This document shows, piece after piece, positions 1 to 9,391 of a DNA stretch of 32,020 nucleotides (position 1 is its first letter; every line of letters begins with the position of its first letter). The notes below the pieces were generated by a model. The model was not told where the DNA came from. It saw only the letters and a program-made list of their open reading frames with translations, and made no database searches. The stretch is from an uncultured Spirochaetaceae bacterium (GTDB lineage Bacteria; Spirochaetota; Spirochaetia; Treponematales; Treponemataceae). The translations under genes and the position numbers were made by a program. Location of the stretch: assembly GCA_902766125.1 (NCBI GenBank), contig CACXCG010000006.1, positions 1 to 32,020 of the forward strand, in the 5' to 3' direction.

Positions 1-53
1 CCGCAGACCGCAGACCGCAGACCGCAGACCGCAGACCGCAGACCGCAGACCGC
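1..53. repeat. 7-bp tandem repeat (CCGCAGA), about 7.5 copies
   Basis: The window opens with seven perfect copies of CCGCAGA followed by a partial copy, ending at about position 53. The array probably continues to the left of the window, so its true copy number is unknown. It is not in a recognisable reading frame here and lies about 235 bases upstream of the first gene. A perfect heptamer array of this kind is prone to slipped-strand copy-number change. Confidence 0.9.
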
Positions 54-195
54 TTAGCTGTTTCTATGCCCGCAATCCTTTAGCGGGATATTGGTGTTCA
101 TCAAATAACTTATATTTTTATTTCTCTCATTCAAAGGCTTGTCTTTTCTTTCATGTATGCATGGTGGTGACAGGTCTTTTTGTGCTTTTTAATGG

Positions 196-275
196 CATGG
201 TAGGTCTACCGAAACCATGATCTTATTGCAGGGTCAGTTTCGGTTGGATCTGCTGACCCCGTGCGGCTTTCAGCA
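196..275 (+). promoter_or_regulatory. Structured 5' leader with competing hairpins upstream of a lipoprotein gene
   Basis: This stretch just before the lipoprotein start codon holds four perfect inverted repeats that overlap each other: CATGGT 196-201 with ACCATG 214-219; ACCGAAAC 208-215 with GTTTCGGT 237-244; GGGTCAG 231-237 with CTGACCC 253-259; and TGCTGA 251-256 with TCAGCA 270-275. The second and third pairs are interleaved as in a pseudoknot, and the third and fourth cannot both form. The last arm touches the ribosome-binding site at 275-281. The rest of 54-195 is AT-rich and I see no gene or clear promoter in it. That the leader is a regulatory RNA is inference; I recognise no known riboswitch family. 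Confidence 0.45.
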
Positions 276-287
276 AGGAGGAAAGAT

Positions 288-962
288 ATGCACATTACTA
301 ACGAAAAAACAAAAACTGTATGGAAAAGAGTAGTTGCTTTGTTTGCCTGTGTAGCAGTAGCACTTGTACTGACTGCTTGTCCCCATCCAACAAACGGGGG
401 ATCTGGCAACAACAACGGCAACACTGGTGAAGAAACGCAGCAGGATATCAACGATACGAACTTTACGTATACCAGTGACTTTACCTCAACCAGATTTTAT
501 TACGTAAAAGACGTTCAGTGGGGTATTGATTATTCTACGAATTCGGGTCGTGTTAGCGGTCCTAACTGGCCTATATCCGGTGATGCAGAGAGTGCCGCTG
601 ATCGCTTAACTGCAGATGATTGGCCTGAGGGAACATATATTACCCTCAGTGAAACGGGAACTACAGAAACTCCCGGCAACTATGGCGTTGAGGCGGGAAA
701 AACAATCCCGACCTACACGGTAACACTGCACACACCGCAGTCAAACGGATCGTACACAACATCTGTATTTGGAACCGATACGCTTATCATTCTTGGTCTT
801 GATTCTAATAATGGTTTTATGTGCAACAACAGCAGATGGGGAACATTCTTCTATACTCAGAAAGGCTGGGCTGCATCTAACAACGGAACAGATGCACTTA
901 CACTTTCTTATGATGTGTTCTATCCGACACTGGATGAAATTCTTGATATACTGGGAGAATAA
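288..962 (+). CDS. Unknown lipoprotein, possibly surface-exposed
   Basis: This encodes a 224-residue protein that I do not recognise. The start is ATG 288 because a strong AAGGAGG (275-281) sits six bases upstream; an in-frame GTG at 261 lies before that site and is unlikely. The N-terminus has positive charges, then a hydrophobic segment ending in a lipobox, LTAC, at about residues 28-31, so the mature protein should be lipid-anchored at that cysteine. An Asn/Gly/Thr-rich linker follows (GGSGNNNGNTGEE), a usual spacer between anchor and folded domain. The rest is rich in Tyr, Trp, Thr and Asn, which suggests a small beta-rich extracytoplasmic domain. The gene stands alone: structured leader before it, terminator behind it. 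Confidence 0.8.
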   Translation: MHITNEKTKTVWKRVVALFACVAVALVLTACPHPTNGGSGNNNGNTGEETQQDINDTNFTYTSDFTSTRFYYVKDVQWGIDYSTNSGRVSGPNWPISGDAESAADRLTADDWPEGTYITLSETGTTETPGNYGVEAGKTIPTYTVTLHTPQSNGSYTTSVFGTDTLIILGLDSNNGFMCNNSRWGTFFYTQKGWAASNNGTDALTLSYDVFYPTLDEILDILGE

Positions 963-993
963 CGGTACCCGTTACAGTGTAATCGCTTAAAAC

Positions 994-1028
994 AAAAAGC
1001 GCCAACCATTACGGCTGGCGCTTTTTTT
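994..1028. terminator. Bidirectional Rho-independent terminator
   Basis: A 10-base stem (AGCGCCAACC with GGCTGGCGCT, one mismatch) and a five-base loop are flanked by a run of A on the left and seven T on the right. It lies between the convergent lipoprotein and chemoreceptor genes and should stop transcription from both sides; the plus-strand T-run is the longer. Confidence 0.9.
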
Positions 1029-1048
1029 ATAGCTGAATACAGTGCCTG

Positions 1049-3211
1049 TTATACTTCAAACTGATCAACCTGCTGTCCCATTGCAGAAATAGAATCTTCC
1101 ATAAGCTGAGAAATTTCTGAAAGTGTGTTTCCCATCTGGTTGATTTTTCCTGCGCTGTTAGTCATTTCACTCATGCCCTGCTGCATGCTTGTACTGCTGC
1201 TCTGCAGAATGCTTATTTCGTTCATGATTGCGCGGCTATCGTTTGTCATTTCTTTTGAAGCAGAGCGTACCTGTGTGGTACTGTCGTTCATGCCGTGAAG
1301 CGCTTCGGTAATCTGTTTTGAACCTGCCTGCTGTTCGGTCATGGCGCCTTTTATCTGCTGAACCAGAGAGTCGGTTTCGTGAATTTCGCTTGCAAGATGA
1401 GCGTAACCCTGCACACCTTTTTGCGTTGCCGTAACAACGGTACCGATTGTATTCTGAATGTGCTTTAACTGTTCACCGATTGTCTTAGACTGAGTAGAAG
1501 AGGTTTCTGAAAGCTTACGGATTTCATCTGCAACAACGGCAAAACCTTTTCCTGCTTCTCCTGCGTGTGCTGCTTCGATTGCGGCATTCATAGCAAGTAA
1601 GTTTGTCTGTTCTGCAATAGATGCAATAACCTGGTTAGCTTCGTTCAGCAGTTTTGACTGTTTGTCAATTTCGGTAATCTGCTGCTGCAGTTCTTCCTGA
1701 GTTTTTGCACCGCTTTGTGCATCTGCCTCAAGCTTACCGAATGATTCTGCCATTTTTTCAACAGAGCGGTTTACTTCGCCAATGTTTCCGATCATCTGTT
1801 CAACTGCAGTAGAAGCACCCTGTACTGATTCCGCCTGAGAAGAAACAAGCTGTTCAAGCGATGCAATGCTGCTTAAAATGCGTTTAACGTTGTCTGCAGT
1901 TTGAGACACGCCGTCGTTCTGAGCGGTAAGGTTCTTTCCTACCTCTTCAATACTTGCTGCAATCTGAGTAATTGCTGCCATAGTTTCGCTGGTAGAATTC
2001 TTAAGTTTACCGCCGGCTTCGTTGAGCGACACTTTTGTCTGCTTGATGTTCTTGATGATATCCTGCAGTTTTTCTGAGTACACGTTAAAGCTTTCTGCAA
2101 CGTCACCAATTTCATTTTTTGAGTTGATGCTGATTCTCTGTGTAAGGTTTGCTTTACCCTGTGCAATCTGTTCTGCGCTGTCGGACAAGTTGTTGCGGAT
2201 TGTCTTAAGCGGACGTATAACTTTTCTGGTTAGGATTGCAGTACCCAGTGCAATAAGCAGTGCAACGATAACACAAATAGTAACGGTTGTATTGAGTGTT
2301 GTGTAGAAAGTTGCATATACGGTGTCGTAGGGACAGAGCGCAATAATCTGATATCCGGTTTTTTCGTTCTGAACTTTTTTGGTAAAATAAGATTTATAGT
2401 TTCCGTTGGGAATAGTTACTCTTCCGTCTTTTTCTGTTCCGTAGAAAAAGTCTTTCAGTTCAGGAATGTTTATGTCTGAAACATTCTGGAAATTTGTTTT
2501 GCGGATTCCGGTGTCTGCAAGAATTGTTCCATCACGCTGAATCATCATAAAGAATGAATCTTTACCAATCTTCATGCCGTCAAGAATGTCGGTGAGTGTT
2601 TCCAGAGAAACTTCGATTGAAGCGTTACCGACAAACTCACCTTTTTTATCGTAGACACTTCGGGTAACACCTACAACAGTTGCACCGACGGTTGAAGCAA
2701 ATGCATCGGTAAGCATAACCTTGCCGTCACCTTTGTTTGCAGTTTCATACCATCCGCGTACACGGGGATCGTAACCGCCGCTCATGCTGCCGTCAAAGTT
2801 TGTTGCGTATCCGCCCCATCTTGTTCCGATATAGATTTCTGCAATAGCATCATCGTTCTGTGCAAAAATCTTACACAGTTTTCTGATTTCTTCTTCGGTA
2901 GCACTTTTCTTGTAGCTTAAAATCTGAATGTCACCGTTTTCTTTTGCAAACGAATGAATTGTTTCGTCAGCGGCTCTGACCTGATCAGAATCTGCAAATA
3001 CATTCAGCTCTGTTTCCTTTGCCTCAAAGAACATGGAAATAGAATCCGAAAATTCAGTAAGAGCGGTTTCTGCACTGTTATAAAAAGTGTCAATGCAGTA
3101 CTGCGAAAAGAAGTATGCAGTCAGGTTTACTGCAAGAGCAACCACACATAAAATGACGATTGCAACACTGATAGAAAATTTGGTTGAAAGTGAAACGCGT
3201 TTCTTAGCCAT
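1049..3211 (-). CDS. Methyl-accepting chemotaxis protein (dCache sensor)
   Basis: This is a 720-residue transmembrane chemoreceptor that should signal through CheW/CheA to the flagellar motor. A membrane segment lies at about residues 12-36 and a periplasmic double-Cache-like domain at 37-300, including YDPRVRGWY at 147-155, typical of these ligand-binding domains. A second membrane segment at about 308-328 leads into a HAMP domain and a long cytoplasmic coiled coil. The conserved hairpin tip that contacts CheA/CheW is clear ([19 protein letters not shown], about 534-552). The start is ATG 3211, not the upstream in-frame ATG at 3232, because AGGAG (3219-3223) precedes it at proper spacing. 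The ligand cannot be read from the sequence. It is a single gene with its own promoter. Confidence 0.95.
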   Translation of the reverse strand: MAKKRVSLSTKFSISVAIVILCVVALAVNLTAYFFSQYCIDTFYNSAETALTEFSDSISMFFEAKETELNVFADSDQVRAADETIHSFAKENGDIQILSYKKSATEEEIRKLCKIFAQNDDAIAEIYIGTRWGGYATNFDGSMSGGYDPRVRGWYETANKGDGKVMLTDAFASTVGATVVGVTRSVYDKKGEFVGNASIEVSLETLTDILDGMKIGKDSFFMMIQRDGTILADTGIRKTNFQNVSDINIPELKDFFYGTEKDGRVTIPNGNYKSYFTKKVQNEKTGYQIIALCPYDTVYATFYTTLNTTVTICVIVALLIALGTAILTRKVIRPLKTIRNNLSDSAEQIAQGKANLTQRISINSKNEIGDVAESFNVYSEKLQDIIKNIKQTKVSLNEAGGKLKNSTSETMAAITQIAASIEEVGKNLTAQNDGVSQTADNVKRILSSIASLEQLVSSQAESVQGASTAVEQMIGNIGEVNRSVEKMAESFGKLEADAQSGAKTQEELQQQITEIDKQSKLLNEANQVIASIAEQTNLLAMNAAIEAAHAGEAGKGFAVVADEIRKLSETSSTQSKTIGEQLKHIQNTIGTVVTATQKGVQGYAHLASEIHETDSLVQQIKGAMTEQQAGSKQITEALHGMNDSTTQVRSASKEMTNDSRAIMNEISILQSSSTSMQQGMSEMTNSAGKINQMGNTLSEISQLMEDSISAMGQQVDQFEV

Positions 3212-3240
3212 GAAAACTCTCCTGTGGAACATGATGTCTT

Positions 3241-3269
3241 ATCATAGCAAAAATAGTAAATAAATTCTA
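3241..3269 (-). promoter_or_regulatory. Promoter of the chemoreceptor gene
   Basis: On the minus strand TAGAAT (3264-3269) and TATGAT (3241-3246) are 17 bases apart. The -10 box is preceded by TGC, making an extended -10. It predicts a leader of roughly 25 bases before ATG 3211. The -35 box is poor, so the call rests on the extended -10. Confidence 0.5.
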
Positions 3270-3280
3270 TATATAGTAAC

Positions 3281-3312
3281 AAAAAAAAGGCCGCCTGATA
3301 CGTCAGACAGCC
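3281..3312 (-). terminator. thrS: Rho-independent terminator of thrS
   Basis: Read on the minus strand, GGCTGTCTGA and TCAGGCGGCC form a 10-base stem (with G-T pairs) closed by a four-base loop and followed by eight T. It lies 26 bases past the thrS stop codon and separates thrS from the chemoreceptor gene. Confidence 0.88.
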
Positions 3313-3338
3313 CTTCTGTTTAGTGTAAAACCTGATGG

Positions 3339-5096
3339 TTAGATTCCGTTGTAGTGGGTACGCACTTTATCCAGTACATATTCCTTGAATTCTTCCAGAC
3401 CAAATGTCTTCTGGGGAATCTGGCTTGAAAAGCGGAAGCGGCAGCAGACCGAGTTTTCTTCCTGTTCTTTTGCACCAACTACCAGAATGTACGGAGTTCT
3501 GTGTTCCGAAGAAATGACTTTAATCTTAGCCTTCATGTTGTCATCGTCGGTATAAGCATTTGCACGGATTCCTGCAGCACGCAGTGTGTCGCACACTTTC
3601 TGTGCATAGTCATTGAAGTCCGGGGCAACGGGAACAACTGCAGCCTGTTCAAAGTGCAGCCATGCGGGGAAAGCACCTGCATAGTTTTCAATAAGAATGC
3701 CCATAAAGCGTTCCAGTGAGCCAAGTACTGCACGGTGCAGCATAACCGGATGATGTTTCTGGTTGTCGCTTCCAATGTATTCAGCGTTAAGGCGTTCTGC
3801 ACTGGGCAGCTGATAGTCAAGCTGAATGGTACCGCACTGCCACTGACGTCCCAGAGCGTCAATCAGGGTAAACTCAAGTTTAGGACCATAGAAGGCACCT
3901 TCGCCCGGCTGAATTTCGTATTCCATACCGGCACTCTTACAGGCTGCGGCAAGAGCAGCTTCTGCATGCTGCCAGGTTTTTTCATCACCTACGTGATCTT
4001 CCGGCATGGTAGAAAGTTTGACCAGAAGATTTTTATCAAAACCAAAGTCTTTATACACATCCAGAAGCAGATGACAGAACTTGGAAACTTCAGCTTCAAT
4101 CTGTTCTTCTGTACAGATGATATGTGCATCGTCCTGAACAAATCCGCGTACACGCATGATTCCGTGCAGAGTTCCGCTCGGCTCGTTGCGTACGCAGTGA
4201 CCAAATTCTGCAAGGCGCAGGGGAAGGTCTTTGTAACTGCGAGTGCGGCTCTTAAAGATTTCCAGTGCACCGGGACAGTTCATGGGCTTTACGGCAAACA
4301 GACGCTTTTCGCTTTCGGTAACAAACATATTCTTCTGGTAGTGACCCCAGTGACCGCTGCGTTCCCACAAAGTGCGGGGCATGATGGCAGGAGTGTTGAC
4401 TTCAAGGTAGCCGTCTGCAGTAACTTTCTGACGCATGTAATCCTGCAGGGTAACGTACATATTCCATCCGTTGGGGTGCCAGAAAATCTGACCCGGATCT
4501 TCGGGATCAAGGTGGAACAAATCAAGCTGCTGACCAATCTTACGGTGATCACGCTTTTCTGCTTCTTCCAGCATCTTCAGGTAATCTTTTAAATCGTTGG
4601 GCTTAGCAAAACAAACTGCATACACACGGCTCAACATGGGACGGTTTGAATCACCACGCCAGTATGCACCAGCCATTTTGGTAAGTTTAAAACTCTGAGC
4701 GTTGATTTCTTTTGTACTTGCAACGTGAGGACCACGGCACAAATCAGTAAACGTATCCTGAGTGTAAGTGGTAATGGTTTCGCCTTCGGGCAGGTCGTTG
4801 ATCAGTTCAATTTTGTACGGCTGATCTGCAAACAGTTTGAGCGCTTCTTCTTTAGAAACTTCTTTACGGACAAACTCGTGGTTACCCGCAAGAATACGGC
4901 GCATTTCTTTTTCAACCGCAGCAAACTCTGCTTCTGTCAGCTTTTTGTCAGCAGGAAATTCAAAATCGTAATAAAAACCGTTGTCAATCGCAGGACCGAT
5001 AGCAATTTTTGTTCCGGGATACAGGTTAAGGACAGCCTGAGCCATAACATGAGCGCAACTGTGGCGCATCTTCTGAAGGTTTTCGTCTACAGCCAT
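3339..5096 (-). CDS. thrS: Threonyl-tRNA synthetase, lacking the TGS domain
   Basis: This enzyme charges tRNA-Thr with threonine. The 585-residue protein begins directly with the editing domain: the HxxxH pair at His12/His16 and Cys120/His124 (DLCRGPH) are the expected editing-site residues. The class II catalytic core follows, with zinc-binding Cys274 (MNCPGA), His325 (DDAH) and His454 (VMLHRAV). The C-terminus is the anticodon-binding domain. Enterobacterial ThrS is about 60 residues longer at its N-terminus, where a TGS domain sits; the catalytic residues here are offset by that amount, and I recall shorter forms in other spirochaetes. No Shine-Dalgarno sequence precedes ATG 5096, and the likely promoter puts the transcript start only a few bases upstream. 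It is transcribed alone. Confidence 0.97.
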   Translation of the reverse strand: MAVDENLQKMRHSCAHVMAQAVLNLYPGTKIAIGPAIDNGFYYDFEFPADKKLTEAEFAAVEKEMRRILAGNHEFVRKEVSKEEALKLFADQPYKIELINDLPEGETITTYTQDTFTDLCRGPHVASTKEINAQSFKLTKMAGAYWRGDSNRPMLSRVYAVCFAKPNDLKDYLKMLEEAEKRDHRKIGQQLDLFHLDPEDPGQIFWHPNGWNMYVTLQDYMRQKVTADGYLEVNTPAIMPRTLWERSGHWGHYQKNMFVTESEKRLFAVKPMNCPGALEIFKSRTRSYKDLPLRLAEFGHCVRNEPSGTLHGIMRVRGFVQDDAHIICTEEQIEAEVSKFCHLLLDVYKDFGFDKNLLVKLSTMPEDHVGDEKTWQHAEAALAAACKSAGMEYEIQPGEGAFYGPKLEFTLIDALGRQWQCGTIQLDYQLPSAERLNAEYIGSDNQKHHPVMLHRAVLGSLERFMGILIENYAGAFPAWLHFEQAAVVPVAPDFNDYAQKVCDTLRAAGIRANAYTDDDNMKAKIKVISSEHRTPYILVVGAKEQEENSVCCRFRFSSQIPQKTFGLEEFKEYVLDKVRTHYNGI

Positions 5097-5105
5097 AATG
5101 TGGTA

Positions 5106-5134
5106 AGAATACCCCTTTTTGACTGTAAATGCAA
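5106..5134 (-). promoter_or_regulatory. thrS: Promoter of thrS
   Basis: On the minus strand TTGCAT (5129-5134) and TATTCT (5106-5111) are separated by exactly 17 bases. A start about seven bases past the -10 box would fall near 5099, leaving only two to four bases before ATG 5096. This fits the lack of a ribosome-binding site and leaves no room for a T-box leader. Confidence 0.55.
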
Positions 5135-5179
5135 GCGGACAGCAAAGTGTAATTTCTCCCCCTCTTCAAAAAACAAGTA

Positions 5180-5205
5180 TAGAAATTTATCATTTGTGCC
5201 GATAT
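5180..5205 (+). promoter_or_regulatory. Possible sigma-28 (FliA-type) promoter
   Basis: GCCGATAT (5198-5205) matches seven of eight bases of the sigma-28 -10 consensus GCCGATAA. TAGAAATT (5180-5187) partly resembles the -35 consensus, with a spacer of 10 rather than the usual 11. It lies just upstream of the gene at 5226. If real, it would tie that unknown gene to the motility/chemotaxis regulon. The match could be chance. Confidence 0.3.
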
Positions 5206-5225
5206 TGATAGAGGAAGAATAAGTT

Positions 5226-6632
5226 ATGGAAGCAGATTTCAATCAACAGCTATTCAGCGCTCTTGAAGCATACGCAAATTGGATCAATACCTCAGTATTC
5301 CCCAAACTGGACGAAGCATATCATCTTCATCTTACCTGTATTACAAATCTTTTTGATGTGCTTGAAAAGAAAGCGCTTATTGCTCCTGACCCATACCGAA
5401 ACGACAAACGCACGACAGATATCATAGCTCCCGAAGGAACTGCCTATAGCGAAGGCGACCGTTCTACGGTTTTAGGTGCACGTACCGGCGAATATGAAGC
5501 TATGGTCGATTACGTATGCAACTATGTTAAGTTTTCACTTGATATGAAGATGGACACACTTAACAAAATGCTTGTGCTCAACAGAACCTTCCTGTGGTCA
5601 TCGTTCAGTTCAAACTCTCCCAAGCCAAACACACGTGGACTTGCAACGGTTGTTAACATTGCAAAAAACGGTGCACCCGGCATGACGCTCAGTCTTTTGA
5701 ATGAAAACGTAAACATTGCTTCTACAACAAGTGAAGATATTGAAAAGGGCATTACGACAGTTCTCCGGTATAAGCGTGAAGCGTATAAAGCAGACATCCG
5801 TAAACGCATTGTTCTGAGCAGCGAATTCAATAACGAAAAAGCATATCAGTCACCGGCACTGTTTCAGGCAGAACTTCGCACGCTGTTTCCCAAGCTTATG
5901 CCCAAGATTCCGTACGCATCAGAAATTGTTGATGAACTCATAAAAGAAGAAACTGCTGCAAACAAAGCAGAGCTTCGTGCAAAACTGCTTTCTTCACTCA
6001 GGGTTGTTGAAGAAACAAAGAAATCTAAGCAGGCAGAAATTGACACTCATGCAATGATTATGGATGCGGTTCGCACAATGGGTGGTATTGCTGAATCATA
6101 CGAAGTTATCCTTGGAAAAATCCGCGAAAACCATAATGTTCTGGAAAGCGAAAAAAATTCTTTCATGGATAAACTTAAAAAACTGATTCGCTCTATATTC
6201 GGTATAGAAGATCCGCCAGTGGATTACGAAGTTGTCATTACTGATTCTAAGACAAATGCAAAACGCAAAGAGACCATTCACTTCAATCAGTTTGTTGCAG
6301 AAATGGTAAAGCGTGCAAAATATTATGCTGCCTCTGCAGTCAAAGGTTCACCTGCATACGAAAAATTAAATTCGCAGTCTGATCAGGTTATTTTTGAATT
6401 CGTAAGCAAACAGATTTCTGAAAACAACCGCGTATATGTTCTGCTTGGTGCACTTGATGAATATTTCAAGAACACGGTAGACAAACTGAATCGCAGTAAA
6501 ATCAAAGGCCTTAAGATGGAGTTGACTACGCTGAAAAATGTTCTGCAGAAAGTAAATCAGCAGCGTGCCGACTTTGCCTCATACGTAGAAGAAAAAGCTC
6601 AGATGAAGAGTCTGGGCATTAATGAATCGTAA
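5226..6632 (+). CDS. Unknown cytoplasmic helical protein
   Basis: I do not recognise this 468-residue protein. It has no signal peptide and no membrane segment, and it is rich in Lys, Glu, Ala and Leu in patterns typical of long alpha helices. Stretches at about 235-320 (ELIKEETAANKAELRAKLLS and beyond) and the last 60 residues look like coiled coils. A short acidic-proline break (IFGIEDPPVDYE, around 325-336) may separate two halves. ATG 5226 is preceded by GAGG (5211-5214). The next gene starts 13 bases after its stop, so the two are probably co-transcribed, but the partner (a peptide-binding protein) does not reveal its role. A sigma-28-like sequence lies upstream. A structural or scaffold role would be a guess. 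Confidence 0.8.
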   Translation: MEADFNQQLFSALEAYANWINTSVFPKLDEAYHLHLTCITNLFDVLEKKALIAPDPYRNDKRTTDIIAPEGTAYSEGDRSTVLGARTGEYEAMVDYVCNYVKFSLDMKMDTLNKMLVLNRTFLWSSFSSNSPKPNTRGLATVVNIAKNGAPGMTLSLLNENVNIASTTSEDIEKGITTVLRYKREAYKADIRKRIVLSSEFNNEKAYQSPALFQAELRTLFPKLMPKIPYASEIVDELIKEETAANKAELRAKLLSSLRVVEETKKSKQAEIDTHAMIMDAVRTMGGIAESYEVILGKIRENHNVLESEKNSFMDKLKKLIRSIFGIEDPPVDYEVVITDSKTNAKRKETIHFNQFVAEMVKRAKYYAASAVKGSPAYEKLNSQSDQVIFEFVSKQISENNRVYVLLGALDEYFKNTVDKLNRSKIKGLKMELTTLKNVLQKVNQQRADFASYVEEKAQMKSLGINES

Positions 6633-6645
6633 CGGAAGAAACCTC

Positions 6646-8184
6646 ATGAAGAAATTTTTTTGCATTCCGCTTGTGATGTGTGCAGCTCTTTGCGTACATG
6701 CTCAGCTTGCAGCACAAAGACCAATTACGCTTGTTGACTCAGTTCACGAATATGATTTTAATCCGCATACCGCAAGTTATACCTACGATGCACAGATACT
6801 GAACGGTTTGTACGAAGGACTGTTTACCTGTGATCCTGCAACACTCAGTCCCACGAATGCACTGTGTGTTTCATACAAAGTGTCGCGCGACAAAAAACGC
6901 TGGACTTTTACACTGCGCAGTGACGCCTGTTTTTCTGACGGAACACCCATTACTGCAAACGATGTGCGTGAATCGTGGCTTGGCTTACTTGAAACTCCGT
7001 ATGCTCCGTATGCATCACTTTTGGATTGCATTGCAGGTGCCCGCGAGTTCAGGGAAGGAACAGGAAAAGAGCAGGACGTAAAAATTGATGCACGAAGTAA
7101 CACAACACTCGTGGTTCGTTTAACTCAGCCGACAGCTCATCTTCCCAGTATTCTGTGTCATCATGCATTCAGTGTACTTGGTCCCGAAGCAGGTGTGTAT
7201 TCAGGTCCGTATTGCCTTGAATCGTACGAAGACGGAAAGCTTGTTCTTGAAAAAAATGATTTCTATTATGATGCTTCTTCCGTACACATTCCGCAGATTA
7301 TTATTTTGCAGAGTGATGATTCAGAGCAGAATACCTACTTGCTGAACACAGGAAAAGCAGACTGGCTTTTGGGTGACAGTTCATTTGATTCGTATTCAGT
7401 GCTTAACCTTGATACTTTGCATTTAGGTTCTTCGTTTGCAACACAGTTTTTATTTTTTAAGACAAACAATGAACCGTGGAACGAAACCGATGTACGCAAT
7501 GCATTGCTTGAAGCAATTCCGTACGATGTTCTTCGGAAAGACAATTACATAAAGGCAACAACACTGGTCTATCCGCTTAACGGATATCCGACAGTAACCG
7601 GCATAGATGATTATGATCTTGAAGATGCAAAGGCATTGATGTCCGAAGCACGCGAACGCTTAGGAATTGCACAGGATGAAATCTTACCGTTAGTGTTTGC
7701 AATAAACGGAAGCGACTACATGAAGTCTCTTGCAGAAGTGTTACATGACGCATGGGAACCGTTAGGAGTTGAACTTTCTGTTCAGGTTACGCCGATTGAG
7801 CGCTACTACAGTTCAATTGACGGTTGGAATGCAGATTTGTTTTCGTACTCATGGGTAGGAGACTTTGCAGATCCGCTTGCATTCCTTGAATTGTTCCGCA
7901 GTGCATCTTCGCTGAACGTGGGACATTATCACAATGCTGAATACGATGCGCTGTTAGACCAGGCAGCCAGTGCAGACACCAGTGAAGAACGCTACAAGTT
8001 GCTTGCAAAAGCAGAGCAGTTACTTCTTGATGAAGGAATGATTATTCCCGTGTCGCATCCGGTAACGCTTCATGCAATTGACTGCGAAGAAATTGGCGGC
8101 TGGACATTAAATCCGTTTGATGTTCATCCGTTAAAGTATCTGTTCATTAAGAAAAAGCAGCTGAACATTCCTAACGTTGTGTAA
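6646..8184 (+). CDS. Peptide ABC transporter substrate-binding protein (OppA/SBP_bac_5 family)
   Basis: This 512-residue exported protein belongs to the family that binds oligopeptides (or nickel or other solutes) and delivers them to an ABC importer. It starts with a Sec signal peptide (MKKFFCIPLVMCAALCVHA) with likely cleavage after VHA; there is no lipobox, unlike many family members. The family pattern is clear: an early YEGLF block, WTFTLRSDACFSDGTPITAND around residues 85-105, and a late WVGDFADPLAFLELF with NVGHYHNAEYDALL. ATG 6646 is chosen because GGAAG (6634-6638) precedes it and the signal peptide starts there; an in-frame ATG at 6622 overlaps the previous gene. No permease or ATPase gene is nearby, so it must dock to a transporter encoded elsewhere. 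Its end overlaps the convergent gene by 14 bases. Confidence 0.93.
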   Translation: MKKFFCIPLVMCAALCVHAQLAAQRPITLVDSVHEYDFNPHTASYTYDAQILNGLYEGLFTCDPATLSPTNALCVSYKVSRDKKRWTFTLRSDACFSDGTPITANDVRESWLGLLETPYAPYASLLDCIAGAREFREGTGKEQDVKIDARSNTTLVVRLTQPTAHLPSILCHHAFSVLGPEAGVYSGPYCLESYEDGKLVLEKNDFYYDASSVHIPQIIILQSDDSEQNTYLLNTGKADWLLGDSSFDSYSVLNLDTLHLGSSFATQFLFFKTNNEPWNETDVRNALLEAIPYDVLRKDNYIKATTLVYPLNGYPTVTGIDDYDLEDAKALMSEARERLGIAQDEILPLVFAINGSDYMKSLAEVLHDAWEPLGVELSVQVTPIERYYSSIDGWNADLFSYSWVGDFADPLAFLELFRSASSLNVGHYHNAEYDALLDQAASADTSEERYKLLAKAEQLLLDEGMIIPVSHPVTLHAIDCEEIGGWTLNPFDVHPLKYLFIKKKQLNIPNVV

Positions 8185-9340
8185 GCTTTAATACATCCGC
8201 AAGATCTACCGAAAGAAAACCAGAGCGACCTGTTTTGTAAAAATTTCTTTCTTCCCACGCAACGTAGAGTGTGTTTTCTGCGACTGCAAAATCTCCGTAT
8301 GAACAGCCTTCAGGAAGCAGCGGAAGCCGGAATGCACTTATTTTTTCTTTTCCATTCTGATCGTATGACACATACGTTGTTCCGTCGGGAAACAGTGCAA
8401 TGGTAAATCCGCATGCAGCTTTTGTCGCGGCAAATGCATTCGCTGTTTTTTCATCTGTTCCTTCGTGATAATAACTTTTAGGACTGGTTCCGTCTTCATC
8501 TTTTAAAGTCAGATAAAACGAATAGGATTTTGGAATGCTTGCTAAAAGCGAGCGGATTTCCTGTGGTGCTTTGTCAAACAGAGCGGGTGTGTTGAGCGAA
8601 CGGTATTCTTCTGCAGATGACTTATAGAAGACAACAGAATCTTTGTTGAGTGCCGGTGAAAGTTCTGTGAGCGGAACAAGCGGTTCCCATTTAAAATATG
8701 AAAATACTACGCCGTCATTTGTCATTCGCTTTGCAGAACACACCCAGGTTTTTCCGTTCCAGAAAATTCCGGTAACCTGATCTTCGTTGGTCAGGTGAAT
8801 GTTTGCATACGACACAAGCGGAAACATTGCCTTTGTCTTCGGATTGAATTCTATTAAAAACGGCCGTGCCAGTTCGGGAAGAGAAACAATATCGGTATCT
8901 GAACTAAAGTGCGGAACAGAAAGCATGTCCTGATTAAAGAACGTGCTCTTGTACAGATAGAACACCGGAGTTCCGTCAGAAAAAACAAGTGAGTCTGCAG
9001 TGTTAAGCGGGAACAGCGTGTTCTCTCCGTAGAGTTCCATGGTGTCTTTTGTAAGTTCAAGCATGCCCAAACGGTTAACGATTGCATATGCAGTTTTTGT
9101 ATGCGGTGCAGTTGCGGCAGAAGAAATACGGACGGCTTCTGTCCATGCGCGTTCTATGTTTGCAGGAACATTCTGCGGTTTATCAACAGGAAGAAATGTT
9201 GTGTCGGTAAAATAATACCATGCGTGATTTTTTTCGTGTTCTTCTATGGTCTGAATGGGAATGACCTTCTGCTGACGGTTTGAACAGCTTACCGTTAGCA
9301 ATGCGATGCACAATATTCCCGCCACCCGAATATTTTTCAT
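8171..9340 (-). CDS. Unknown lipoprotein
   Basis: This is a 389-residue protein of unknown function. Starting at ATG 9340 it has a lipoprotein signal (MKNIRVAGILCIALLTVSC) with a TVSC lipobox, so it should be anchored by the cysteine at residue 19. An upstream in-frame TTG at 9376 would add 12 residues before the signal and has no better ribosome-binding site. The body has regularly spaced short strands with Trp, Tyr and Phe, and segments such as SLVFSDGTPVFYLYKS and NTLYVAWEERNFYKTG, which suggests a beta-propeller-like fold, but I cannot assign a family. It is the last gene of the metK unit and overlaps the end of the peptide-binding protein gene on the other strand by 14 bases. Confidence 0.8.
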   Translation of the reverse strand: MKNIRVAGILCIALLTVSCSNRQQKVIPIQTIEEHEKNHAWYYFTDTTFLPVDKPQNVPANIERAWTEAVRISSAATAPHTKTAYAIVNRLGMLELTKDTMELYGENTLFPLNTADSLVFSDGTPVFYLYKSTFFNQDMLSVPHFSSDTDIVSLPELARPFLIEFNPKTKAMFPLVSYANIHLTNEDQVTGIFWNGKTWVCSAKRMTNDGVVFSYFKWEPLVPLTELSPALNKDSVVFYKSSAEEYRSLNTPALFDKAPQEIRSLLASIPKSYSFYLTLKDEDGTSPKSYYHEGTDEKTANAFAATKAACGFTIALFPDGTTYVSYDQNGKEKISAFRLPLLPEGCSYGDFAVAENTLYVAWEERNFYKTGRSGFLSVDLADVLKLTQR

Positions 9341-9391
9341 GTCTCTATCATACACTTTCTTCGGGTTCTTTCTCAAGAGACTACGAAGGAT

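Noticed and set aside
1..53. CRISPR-like array
   Set aside because: The unit is seven bases with no spacers; it is a simple tandem repeat.
261..287. GTG 261 as the lipoprotein start
   Set aside because: The Shine-Dalgarno sequence AAGGAGG lies at 275-281, after the GTG and correctly spaced from ATG 288.
3735..4592. Long open frame on the plus strand opposite thrS
   Set aside because: It is a mirror of the highly conserved thrS frame, with no ribosome-binding site and no recognisable protein.
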